This document shows positions 1 to 6,228 of a stretch of 28,374 nucleotides of DNA, piece by piece (position 1 is the first letter of the stretch; every line of letters begins with the position of its first letter). The position numbers and the translations under genes were made by a program. The notes beneath the pieces were generated by a model, which did not search any database, was not told where the DNA came from, and saw only the letters and a program-made list of their open reading frames with translations. The stretch is from Pseudomonadota bacterium (lineage in GTDB: Bacteria > Pseudomonadota > Alphaproteobacteria > Rhizobiales > Beijerinckiaceae): positions 1 through 28,374 of the forward strand of contig JAFAAP010000318.1 of the NCBI GenBank assembly GCA_023426505.1, in the 5' to 3' direction.

Positions 1-402
1 GCCCGTGGTTGGGATGAACACGACGTTCTGGTCGCGGTCTGTGTCGGCCCATTGAATGTCGGTCTCGACACCGACGACGAACGAACCGATCTGGTAGTTG
101 TACCCGATCTGGCCGCCGCCGGTGAACCCGCCGTCATCGTTGTTGTTGAAGATCAGCGTGCCCGCGAGCCCGGCCGGAAGGCCGAGGCCGGGCCCCAGGA
201 TCACGGGGTCGCGGTTGCTGTCGCGCCAGCCCCAGCCGGCATTCACGCCGGCGTAGAAGCCTGTCCAGGTGAAGATCGGGACGGCCTGGATCACGGGAGC
301 CGGAGGAGCCGCCCTGACAGGCAGGTCGGCTGCGGAGGCCGCCGTGAACGCGAGTGTCGATAGTGCCGTAGCTGCAAGTAAACTCGAAGTGCACTTTCTC
401 AT
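1..402 (-). CDS. Outer-membrane beta-barrel protein (Omp25/31-like porin family), N-terminal part
   Basis: The gene runs off the left edge, so only the first 134 codons are present. The product begins MRKCTSSLLAATALSTLAFTAASA, a clear Sec signal peptide, followed by the short mature linker ADLPVRAAPPAP and then WTGFYAGVNAGWGW, the first beta-strand signature of the small eight-stranded outer-membrane proteins common in Hyphomicrobiales (Omp25/Omp31/RopB type). Further alternating strands follow (GGGQIGYNYQIGSFVVGVETD). Such proteins sit in the outer membrane and contribute to envelope integrity; a specific role cannot be assigned. The ATG at 402 is chosen because it gives the intact signal peptide and is preceded by a purine-rich AAGGGTGA. 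The family assignment is firm; the individual member is not identifiable from a fragment. Confidence 0.88.
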   Translation of the reverse strand, partial: MRKCTSSLLAATALSTLAFTAASAADLPVRAAPPAPVIQAVPIFTWTGFYAGVNAGWGWRDSNRDPVILGPGLGLPAGLAGTLIFNNNDDGGFTGGGQIGYNYQIGSFVVGVETDIQWADTDRDQNVVFIPTTG

Positions 403-604
403 GAGAGTCACCCTTGTGCCAAGAGGAACGGTCGCAGCTTACGGCCATAACGTCCTCACCCCCTATAGCAAACTTGCAACACCTCTTGGACGATGACTGT
501 CGAAACGGCAGTATCAAAAGTAGTACCTCTATTATTTACTTTAGGAAATCACGTATTCGATAAGATTATGATCCCGAATCGATCTTTATTATTAATTTGT
601 GAAC

Positions 605-707
605 TTGACGCACCGGACGCATCGTGACTTACTGATGGTGCTTTTCGGATGTCATCCCGAAGGCGAGGAGAAAACTCAAACCCTGCCTGACCAAGGCAGG
701 GTTTTTT
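605..707 (+). ncRNA. Possible small RNA ending at a strong terminator
   Basis: On the plus strand a TTGACG box (605-610) is followed, after a spacing compatible with a sigma70 promoter but with a poor -10 box, by a short stem TTCGG/CCGAA (644-648 with 657-661) and then an 11-bp terminator hairpin with a run of six T. No protein gene on the plus strand precedes this terminator, so a short independent transcript of roughly 65 nt is one explanation. The terminator could instead serve the convergent histidine-kinase gene on the minus strand. No known RNA family was recognised. This is inference from layout only. Confidence 0.3.
678..707. terminator. Intrinsic terminator hairpin
   Basis: Perfect 11-bp stem AAACCCTGCCT/AGGCAGGGTTT (678-688 with 694-704), loop GACCA, followed on the plus strand by six T (702-707). 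In the minus direction the hairpin is followed by TTTGAGTTTT, a weaker U-tract, so it may be bidirectional and end the histidine-kinase transcript, whose stop codon lies about 120 bases away. Confidence 0.8.
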
Positions 708-827
708 CGTCGAAGAGTTCCGGTAGGCGCCCAACGATCGACTTGGCGATTTACCGCGCGTGGCGCCGTGAATGCGGTCGGGCTCGGTTCTTCAAATCGA
801 CCCGATAGGACGCGGGCGGGGCGCGGC

Positions 828-2909
828 TCAGGCTGCCTGCCGATCCGGCGTTTCGATGGGAATGGCGATGGTGCAGCAGACGCCCTCGCGCTCGAAGCGG
901 AGGTCGAGCCGTCCTGCGAGTTCGTGAGTGATCGTCTGCCGCAGCAGGCGCGAGCCGAATCCGGGGCTCGACGGGGCCTCGAGCGCGGGCCCGTCCAGCT
1001 CGCACCACTCGATGGTCAGGGTGGAGCCCTCCCCCCGGTTCTTTAGCGTCCAGTCGACCCGCACCCGCCCCGACAGCGCCGATAGGGCGCCGTACTTTGC
1101 CGCGTTGGTGGCGAGCTCGTGGAAGGCCATGCCCAGCACCACCGCGGGTTTCGGGGCGAGATGCACCTCCGGCCCGTCGAGCAGAACCCGCGACGCGGGC
1201 GTGAGATAGGGCCCGAATTCGGTCTCCAGGAGGGTCCTGAGCGAGGCGCCCTCCCAGTGGGTCTCGTTGAGCAGGTTGTGCGTGCGCGAGAGCGCCAGCA
1301 GCCGCTCCTGGAAGCGCTCCTGCGCCACCTGCGGCGGCACGCCCGAACGGCTGGCCTGCCACGACAGAGACTGTACGGTCGCCAGCGTGTTCTTCACGCG
1401 GTGGTTCAGTTCGTCGACGAGCAGCTTCTGGCGCCGGTCCGCCTCGCGGCGCTCCGTGACGTCCTCCACCACCCGGACGGCGTACATGAACCTCCCGTCA
1501 GCATCCTTCAGCGCTGTGCTGGTCACCCGCGCCCAGCCATGGCTGCCGTCCTTGCGCCGGAACTGGCTCTCGGTGGTGTAGGCGTCGAGCTTGCCCGCCA
1601 CCTGCCGCGCGAACAGCTCCCGGTCGTTCTCCAAGCTGCCCGCCTGCGTGGCATGGGCGAAATGCTGCCCGATCAGTTCTTCGCGGGTATGGCCGGTCAG
1701 CTGGCAGCGCGCCTCGTTCACCGAGACGAAGCGCCCCTCCCGATCGACCTCCGCGATGCCGACGGCGGCGTTCTCGTGCGTGGCCCGCAGGCGTGCCTCA
1801 CTCTCCCGCAGGGCCGTCTCCCGGGCGCGAAGATCCGACGACGCCGAGGCGAGCGCCTGCGCCACCCTGTCGATCTCCGTCAGGCCGCTCGCCCGTGTCG
1901 CGACCGGCGCTCCGCGTCCGATCTTCTGCGCAATGGTCGCAAGTCCCTCGACGGGAGCCGCAATGCTGCGCCCGACCCGCCAAGCCATGGCGACGCCGCC
2001 GGCCAGCAGCAGCCCTCCGGCCCCGGCGAGGTAAAGGGCGAACCGCCAGGCGGATTCCGTGATCTCCGTCCGCGGCACGGCCACGATGGTCGTCCAGCCC
2101 GATCCCGGCGATCGGGAAAGGGCGATCAGCGTCGGCACGCCCTCGAGGGAGATGCTTTCCCAGACGCCCTGCCGCACCTCGTTCCGGATCCGCGCCACGT
2201 TCTCCGGGGTCGCCGGCCGACCGACGAAACGCGCCGCGTCCCGGGTCCGAGCCACCACGGTGCCGGTGCGGTCCATGATCGTGCCGATCCAGGACGGCGG
2301 CAGACCCTGGTCCGCCAGGATCCGGCTCACCGTGTCCGCCAGCATGATGACCGAGACGAAGAGCTCGGAACCGTCCTGCGCGGTTACGACAGTATCGATG
2401 GCCATGGCCGGCCGCTTCGCCGCCAACCCCGTGAACAGGTTGCTGATCCGGATCGTGCCCGGGACGAGACCTCGCCGATGCCCGGCGTCGGGGACGATCG
2501 GCAGAGGGCTGCCGGGCGGGAGCAGCGTGTTGACCACCTGTTTCTCGTCGTCGGCGGCGACGACCCAGGTGCCAGGAAGACGGATGGCGGCGCGCGCTCG
2601 CGCATCGAAGGCGGCATAGTCCTTCTCGATGAGCTGCGGCGAGGTCGAGAGGGCCCAGAGCAGCGCCTCGGCCTGCCCGAGCTGGCGATCGACCACGAGC
2701 GACAGCGCCCTGGCGGTCTCCTGAAGATGCTTCTCCACCTCCTGCCGGTCGTGCAGATAGCCGGCATAGACGGCGAGGACGGCCGCCGCGAGGGAGGGAA
2801 TCAGCAGAACGAGCGTGAGAAGAACGAGGCGCGAGCGCAGAGTCGGGAGCCACGAGCGTGCGATCGTCCGGAGTCCACGCTCGTTCGAGGCCGACAGGGG
2901 CTTATCCAC
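828..2909 (-). CDS. Membrane-bound HWE-family sensor histidine kinase with PAS domain
   Basis: A 693-residue sensor kinase. A first membrane segment lies at about residues 27-50, a periplasmic sensor of about 230 residues (dCache-like by size and position) follows, then a second membrane segment at about 289-311 and a HAMP-like stretch (RSIAAPVEGLATIAQKIG). A PAS domain spans about 370-490 and ends with the typical VVEDVTERREAD. The catalytic part is of the HWE subtype: phospho-acceptor His503 in DELNHRVKNTLATV, N-box HELATNAAKYGALS with Asn602, the diagnostic WxE (W635-C-E637), and GFGSRLL near the end. HWE kinases are abundant in Hyphomicrobiales and often feed the PhyR/EcfG general stress response or act on stand-alone receivers. 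No response regulator is adjacent, so this is an orphan kinase and its signal and partner are unknown. The 5' end faces the divergent DUF1801 gene. Confidence 0.93.
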   Translation of the reverse strand: MDKPLSASNERGLRTIARSWLPTLRSRLVLLTLVLLIPSLAAAVLAVYAGYLHDRQEVEKHLQETARALSLVVDRQLGQAEALLWALSTSPQLIEKDYAAFDARARAAIRLPGTWVVAADDEKQVVNTLLPPGSPLPIVPDAGHRRGLVPGTIRISNLFTGLAAKRPAMAIDTVVTAQDGSELFVSVIMLADTVSRILADQGLPPSWIGTIMDRTGTVVARTRDAARFVGRPATPENVARIRNEVRQGVWESISLEGVPTLIALSRSPGSGWTTIVAVPRTEITESAWRFALYLAGAGGLLLAGGVAMAWRVGRSIAAPVEGLATIAQKIGRGAPVATRASGLTEIDRVAQALASASSDLRARETALRESEARLRATHENAAVGIAEVDREGRFVSVNEARCQLTGHTREELIGQHFAHATQAGSLENDRELFARQVAGKLDAYTTESQFRRKDGSHGWARVTSTALKDADGRFMYAVRVVEDVTERREADRRQKLLVDELNHRVKNTLATVQSLSWQASRSGVPPQVAQERFQERLLALSRTHNLLNETHWEGASLRTLLETEFGPYLTPASRVLLDGPEVHLAPKPAVVLGMAFHELATNAAKYGALSALSGRVRVDWTLKNRGEGSTLTIEWCELDGPALEAPSSPGFGSRLLRQTITHELAGRLDLRFEREGVCCTIAIPIETPDRQAA

Positions 2910-3235
2910 GATGCAACAGCTCCCGCTTGGGACATCGTCACGCTGGACAGGTGACGCGGGTCATAGCAACTGCCACGTCCGGCCACGGCCGTCACCCCCT
3001 CCCTTCGACATCCGACTCGCGGGCGGCGCAAAGGATCGACGGATGACCGGCGGGGCTGATATCTAGGACAATCCGACTATTTCGCCAAGGCAGCACCGAT
3101 GCGAAGCCCGGGCTGCGGCTCGACGTTTCCCGCCGTCCGCCTGTGCTGGGAAATGGCCGGCTGTCGTGGTCGTCTCCTCTGGTTCGCGCGGCAGCGGTGC
3201 TATGGTGAAGACATGTCAGCACGGGGGAATCGATC
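2910..3235. other. Divergent intergenic region, histidine kinase / DUF1801
   Basis: This stretch separates the divergently transcribed histidine kinase and DUF1801 genes and should carry both promoters. I find no GGAAC-N16/17-CGTT EcfG element, no consensus sigma70 promoter and no strong hairpin. On the minus strand TTGGCG and TAGATA are 17 bases apart around 3053-3090, a weak promoter-like pair. The only clear signal is GGGGGA at 3223-3228, the ribosome-binding site of the DUF1801 gene. Confidence 0.4.
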
Positions 3236-3682
3236 ATGACGGGAGCCACGGCCATGCCGAAGGAAAAGAGCGGCCGGGAGGAAGCGCAGGGCGACGTCTC
3301 TCCCGCCCAGGCCATCGATGCGCGAATCCGGGAGCTGGGCGACTGGCGCGGCGAGACGCTCGCGCGGGTGCGGGCTCTCATCCGGCAGGCCGTGCCCGAC
3401 GTGGTGGAGACGTGGAAATGGCGCGGCGTGCCGGTGTGGGAGCATGCGGGCATCATCTGCACCGGCGAGACCTACAAGGCCGTCGTGAAGCTCACCTTCG
3501 CCAAGGGCGCCGCGCTGGAAGATCCCTGCGGTCTGTTCAATGCGAGCCTCGACGGCAACGTGCGGCGCGCCATCGACATCCGCGAGGGCGAGGCCGTCGA
3601 CGAGGAGGCGTTGACAGCGCTCGTGCGCGCCGCCGCATCCCTCAACGCCGCCGCCAAGCGGCCGAAGCGCGCTTCCGCCTGA
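3236..3682 (+). CDS. DUF1801 (YdhG-like) family protein
   Basis: The product is 148 residues. After a charged tail of about 25 residues (a lysine- and glutamate-rich start) the body carries the DUF1801 pattern: an early helix (IDARIRELGDWRGETLARVRALIRQAVPDVVETWKW, cited here as residues about 27-62), then VPVWEHAGIICTGETYK and VKLTFAKGAALEDPCGLFN. The fold is small, cytosolic and alpha/beta; members have no established biochemical function. GGGGGA seven bases upstream supports the ATG at 3236; an internal ATG at 3254 has no such site. The methyltransferase gene begins 37 bases downstream on the same strand, so the two are probably co-transcribed. Family call is firm, function unknown. Confidence 0.85.
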   Translation: MTGATAMPKEKSGREEAQGDVSPAQAIDARIRELGDWRGETLARVRALIRQAVPDVVETWKWRGVPVWEHAGIICTGETYKAVVKLTFAKGAALEDPCGLFNASLDGNVRRAIDIREGEAVDEEALTALVRAAASLNAAAKRPKRASA

Positions 3683-3719
3683 GCGCGTCGCGGCTCCGGC
3701 CGGCGCGATGGAGACGCCC

Positions 3720-4448
3720 ATGGCCCAGAACATCTACGACAATCCCGAGTTCTTCGCCGGTTACAGCCAGTTGCCGCGGCAGGTGCACGGATTGGCGGCG
3801 GCGCCGGAATGGCCTGCATTGCGCGCCATGCTGCCCGACCTGATGGGCCGTCGCGTCGTCGATCTCGGCTGCGGCTTCGGCTGGTTCGCCCGATGGGCGT
3901 GCGAGCACGGCGCCGCGTCGGTGCTCGGCCTCGACCTCTCCGAGACCATGATCACCCGCGCGCGGGCCGAGACCGCGGACCCGGCGGTCGCCTACCGCAT
4001 CGCGGATCTCGATGCGCTCGCCCTTCCCGATGCCGCCTTCGATCTCGCCTACAGCTCCCTCGCCTTCCATTACGTCGCGGATTTCGGGCGCCTCGTCGGG
4101 ACGGTGCATCGCTCCCTCGCGCCCGGCGGCGATCTCGTCTTCAGCATCGAGCACCCGATCCTCATGGCCGCCGCGCATCCACGATGGGGCGCCGACGAGG
4201 ACGGACGCAGGACTTGGCCGGTGAACCGCTACGCGGTCGAGGGCGAGCGGCGGACCGACTGGTTCACCCGGGGCGTGCTCAAGTATCATCGCATGATCGG
4301 CACGACGCTGAACACGCTGATCGGAGCAGGCTTCACGATCCGCCGCGTGGAGGAGTTCGCCCCGTCGCCGGAGCAGATCGCCGAGAATCCGGACCTTGCC
4401 GAGGAAGTCGAGCGGCCGATGTTCCTCCTCGTCTCGGCCCGGCGCTGA
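3720..4448 (+). CDS. Class I SAM-dependent methyltransferase
   Basis: The product is 242 residues with the Rossmann-type methyltransferase core: motif I VVDLGCGFGWFARWA near residue 46, the acidic loop LGLDLSETMITRAR that binds the ribose of S-adenosylmethionine, motif II-like FDLAYSSLAFHYV, and APGGDLVFSIEHP at motif III (Methyltransf_11/25 type). The C-terminal third carries IGTTLNTLIGAGFTIRRVEEF, usual for small-molecule methyltransferases that act in the cytosol. The acceptor cannot be inferred. An upstream in-frame ATG at 3708 is possible, but GGAG at 3710-3713 lies six bases before the ATG at 3720, which is preferred. It follows the DUF1801 gene closely and ends before a strong promoter at 4507. 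Confidence 0.88.
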   Translation: MAQNIYDNPEFFAGYSQLPRQVHGLAAAPEWPALRAMLPDLMGRRVVDLGCGFGWFARWACEHGAASVLGLDLSETMITRARAETADPAVAYRIADLDALALPDAAFDLAYSSLAFHYVADFGRLVGTVHRSLAPGGDLVFSIEHPILMAAAHPRWGADEDGRRTWPVNRYAVEGERRTDWFTRGVLKYHRMIGTTLNTLIGAGFTIRRVEEFAPSPEQIAENPDLAEEVERPMFLLVSARR

Positions 4449-4506
4449 GACCGCCCCGAGGCGCACCGCTCGGTCGTGTACTCCTGATCATGTTCACTTT
4501 TTGTTC

Positions 4507-4535
4507 TTGACAACAGCGCCAAGCCTTGCTATATC
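4507..4535 (+). promoter_or_regulatory. Near-consensus sigma70-type promoter
   Basis: A perfect TTGACA (4507-4512), a 17-base spacer, and TATATC (4530-4535). Such a complete promoter is rare by chance in this GC-rich DNA and predicts transcription starting near 4542, into the stem-rich block and, about 500 bases on, the small cysteine protein. Confidence 0.7.
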
Positions 4536-4541
4536 GTTTCC

Positions 4542-4800
4542 CATCCGCTCCGCAGGGACGCGCCCGAGGCGTCGGTTGCGGGAGCGACGGTCGATCCGGG
4601 GCAGGAGGTCTCGCACACCTCCCTCGCCCCCGGGTGCCCGAGCGGGAGACGAGGCCGGCGGCCGTGATCGGGCATGGCGCCGCCCTCCTCTCCCCAGCCT
4701 CGCCCGCACCAGGGGCCTGACACCTCCCTGGGGCTGCGCGACGAAGCGCCATAACGGGCATGGGGACAGCTGTGGAGTCCCGCCGCATGCCCCGGAGCGC
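4542..4800 (+). ncRNA. Candidate structured RNA of about 255 nt (or long 5' leader)
   Basis: The predicted transcript begins at the promoter above. CGCTCCG (4546-4552) pairs with CGGAGCG (4793-4799), closing a domain of about 250 nt. Directly inside the 3' arm lies a long hairpin: GGGCATGGGGAC (4756-4767) with GTCCC (4777-4781) and CATGCCC (4786-4792), so the closing stem and this hairpin abut and could stack. Near the 5' side GGGGC-GGAGGT pairs with ACCTCC-GCCCC (4598-4630). CCCCAG/CTGGGG and TGCCCGA/TCGGGCA add further helices. No U-rich terminator follows, so this may be the 5' part of the mRNA of the gene at 5049. No known family signature is visible (RNase P, tmRNA, SRP and 6S considered). 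Confidence 0.35.
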
Positions 4801-4857
4801 GAGGCCGGGAGCCCAGCACGGATCGGCGCGCGGGATGCGGTTGGCCTCCTGTGCCCC

Positions 4858-4993
4858 GGGCGGTCTCCCGCCCCCGAACCCTTCGCGCGCGCCGCCTCAG
4901 GGCTCGCGAAGGCTGAACGTGTCCCGCGCTTCCCTCTCTCATGAGACAAGCCAGGACCAGCCCAAAGCCCTTCGCGCCACACCGGGCGCGAAG
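4858..4993 (+). other. Three further perfect stems in the leader
   Basis: GGGCGG/CCGCCC with a 4-base loop (4858-4873), CCTTCGCG/CGCGAAGG with a 17-base loop (4880-4912), and CTTCGCGCC/GGCGCGAAG with a 6-base loop (4970-4993). CTTCGCG recurs in the last two stems, so alternative pairing between them is possible. They lie between the closed 255-nt domain and the start codon at 5049. Confidence 0.45.
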
Positions 4994-5048
4994 CCGGTGC
5001 CGCCTGCCCTTTTCATCTATCTCTTTCATTCATCGATTGGTGACGCCC

Positions 5049-5459
5049 ATGTTTCTCTACGACCTGCTCAAGGACCCTGCCCTGCTCCCGTCCGAGGACG
5101 CGATCGACCTGCCGGATTTCGTGCGGCCGGATTATCCCTTCGACCTGCCGCCCTACCGGCGCGCGTTCTTCGCGCGGGTTTTCGAGGTGGCGGGCGTGCC
5201 GCGGACATGCCCGAACGGGGCCTGCCGCCGCGCCCGGCGCTGCCTGGGCGAAGCCGGGCCGGCCTGCTACCGGGCCGACCGGGAGCGCCTGGGACGGCTG
5301 CTTCTGCGGGTCTACGTGGCGCTCCACTACATGACGTCCGAGGGCATCGCGGCGGTGGCCATCGACCTTGACGAGGAGCTCGGCGGGCCGCCGCTCAACC
5401 TGACGCCGGACTTCCTCCGCCCGCTTTCGCCGCCCGTAGGAGGGGACGGCCAGCGGTGA
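5049..5459 (+). CDS. Small hypothetical protein with four-cysteine motif
   Basis: The product is 136 residues and I do not recognise a named family. It begins MFLYDLLKDPALLPSEDAIDL and has an acidic N-terminal half rich in Pro and Asp. The centre contains Cys54, Cys59, Cys65 and Cys73 in a C-x4-C-x5-C-x7-C arrangement within an Arg-rich context, which could bind zinc or an iron-sulfur cluster. A helical C-terminal part follows (LLLRVYVALHYMTSEGIAAVAIDLDEELGG). There is no signal peptide, so it is probably cytosolic. The ATG at 5049 is preceded by GGTGA; a longer frame from 4941 would put stem-rich leader into protein and is not preferred. Coding character (third-position GC, coherent helices) supports a real gene. 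It appears to be driven by the promoter at 4507 through a long structured leader. Confidence 0.7.
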   Translation: MFLYDLLKDPALLPSEDAIDLPDFVRPDYPFDLPPYRRAFFARVFEVAGVPRTCPNGACRRARRCLGEAGPACYRADRERLGRLLLRVYVALHYMTSEGIAAVAIDLDEELGGPPLNLTPDFLRPLSPPVGGDGQR

Positions 5460-5542
5460 GCGCCCCCGGCGCGCTGTGCGTCGAGCGCGTTTCGGACGCG
5501 GAACCGGGTGTCGCGAAGCCCGATTCCGCTCCGCGCGGCGGG

Positions 5543-5992
5543 CTAGAAGCCGACGCCGATCGAGACGCCCCCATACGGGCGGCCATAGCCGTAGTACGGC
5601 CGGTAATAGGGCGCGCCGTAGCCTGCGTAGTAGCGCGTCGGCGCATAATACGGGGCCGGGCGATAGTAGCCGTAGGGATAGCCGTAACGCACGACCCGTG
5701 CGGGACGATAATAGCCATACCGGTAGGGCGGGGCATACCGCACGACGCGGACGGGCCTGTAGGGACGGTAATAGCCATAGCGGTAAGGCCGCGCGTAGCG
5801 GACGACGCGGACGGAGCGCCGCGGCCCCCAATTGCGGTACACGACCTTGCGGTGGACATGGCCGGAGCGGTGCTTGGCATAGGCGACCTCGACCTTGTCG
5901 AGGTTGGGGATCGCGGGTTTGGGCGACGCTTCGGCCACGCCGCCCCAGGCGACGCTCACGGCCAAAGCAGCCAGCAGATGACGCAGACGCAT
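5543..5992 (-). CDS. Secreted Tyr/Arg/Pro-rich repeat protein
   Basis: The product is 149 residues. Residues 1-22 (MRLRHLLAALAVSVAWGGVAEA) form a signal peptide, so the mature protein is exported. Residues about 60-140 are low-complexity and strongly basic, built from variants of VVRYAxPYRYGYYRP and later of YYAPTRYY / YYRPYYGYGRPYGG, ending GVSIGVGF. Similar Tyr-rich exported proteins occur in Hyphomicrobiales without known function; a surface, matrix or cell-wall-associated role is plausible but inferred. AGGAGGT lies four bases before the ATG, a near-perfect ribosome-binding site, and an EcfG-type promoter is 29 bases upstream of the start, so expression under the general stress response is expected. 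It converges on the four-cysteine gene with an 83-base gap. Confidence 0.82.
   Translation of the reverse strand: MRLRHLLAALAVSVAWGGVAEASPKPAIPNLDKVEVAYAKHRSGHVHRKVVYRNWGPRRSVRVVRYARPYRYGYYRPYRPVRVVRYAPPYRYGYYRPARVVRYGYPYGYYRPAPYYAPTRYYAGYGAPYYRPYYGYGRPYGGVSIGVGF
5656..5815 (-). repeat. Tandem 45-60 bp repeats inside the Tyr-rich gene
   Basis: Bases 5701-5755 and 5761-5815 align at a 60-bp period with most bases identical (GATAATAGCCATACCGGTA against GGTAATAGCCATAGCGGTA), and a third, shorter copy starts at about 5656. Each copy encodes one RYGYYRP unit. The repeats explain the low complexity of the protein and point to expansion by tandem duplication. Confidence 0.75.
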
Positions 5993-6020
5993 CGATACCT
6001 CCTAAGGTGATATGTCATGA

Positions 6021-6045
6021 AACGTATGCTTCGCGCGGCCGTTCC
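6021..6045 (-). promoter_or_regulatory. EcfG (general stress response) promoter
   Basis: On the minus strand GGAAC (6045-6041), a 16-base spacer, and CGTT (6024-6021). This matches the GGAAC-N16/17-CGTT consensus known for the alphaproteobacterial sigma factor EcfG. It is correctly oriented and placed for the Tyr-rich secreted protein gene, 29 bases before its ATG. Confidence 0.75.
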
Positions 6046-6228
6046 CACGGCATCTCCTGCCCGACCGGTGCGACGGGGCCCTCGAAGCGGGCATGGCGCG
6101 GCGGGGAGGCGCCCTGAGCGTGCGAGCGCCATGCATTCAGGGCAGGTCTGGTGTTCATGCCGCCTGATTCCTACGGCTACGCTCCGGGTCGTATGAGCAC
6201 AGGCGGAGCAATGAAGGGAGCCTTGTCC

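Larger units (their letters stand above)
403..827. other. Gene-less stretch between barrel protein and histidine kinase
   Basis: No convincing protein gene lies here. The part next to the barrel gene should hold its promoter and leader on the minus strand, but I see no consensus promoter. Bases about 520-600 are clearly AT-richer than the surroundings. Bases 605-707 hold a TTGACG box, a small stem and a strong terminator hairpin (separate entries). The remainder up to the histidine-kinase stop shows nothing I can name. The open frames that cross the stretch have compositions typical of random high-GC frames. Confidence 0.5.
4449..5048. other. 600-base gene-less stretch with strong promoter and many stems
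   Basis: The stretch between the methyltransferase and the four-cysteine protein holds a near-consensus sigma70 promoter (4507-4535) and, downstream of it, an unusually dense series of perfect stems up to 4993 (separate entries). Long open frames exist on both strands, but their Arg/Pro/Gly/Ala-rich translations look like frames of structured GC-rich DNA, not proteins. No signature of RNase P RNA, tmRNA, SRP RNA or tRNA was seen. Confidence 0.5.

Noticed and set aside
1119..2954. 611-residue open frame on the plus strand
   Set aside because: It is antisense to the histidine kinase, whose domains are unmistakable. The translation is Arg/Gly/Pro-rich with no domain, a usual shadow in GC-rich DNA.
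4542..4993. Known housekeeping RNA (RNase P, tmRNA, SRP, 6S)
   Set aside because: The RNase P GAGGAAAGTCC core, the SRP GGTCAGGTCCGGAAGGAAG core and a tmRNA tag or T-arm are absent. 6S RNA could not be supported either, although its sequence is too variable to exclude by eye.
4494..5029. Two long minus-strand frames (162 and 166 residues) over the structured block
   Set aside because: No ribosome-binding site, no family resemblance, strongly Arg/Gly/Ala/Pro-biased; they arise from GC-rich stems.
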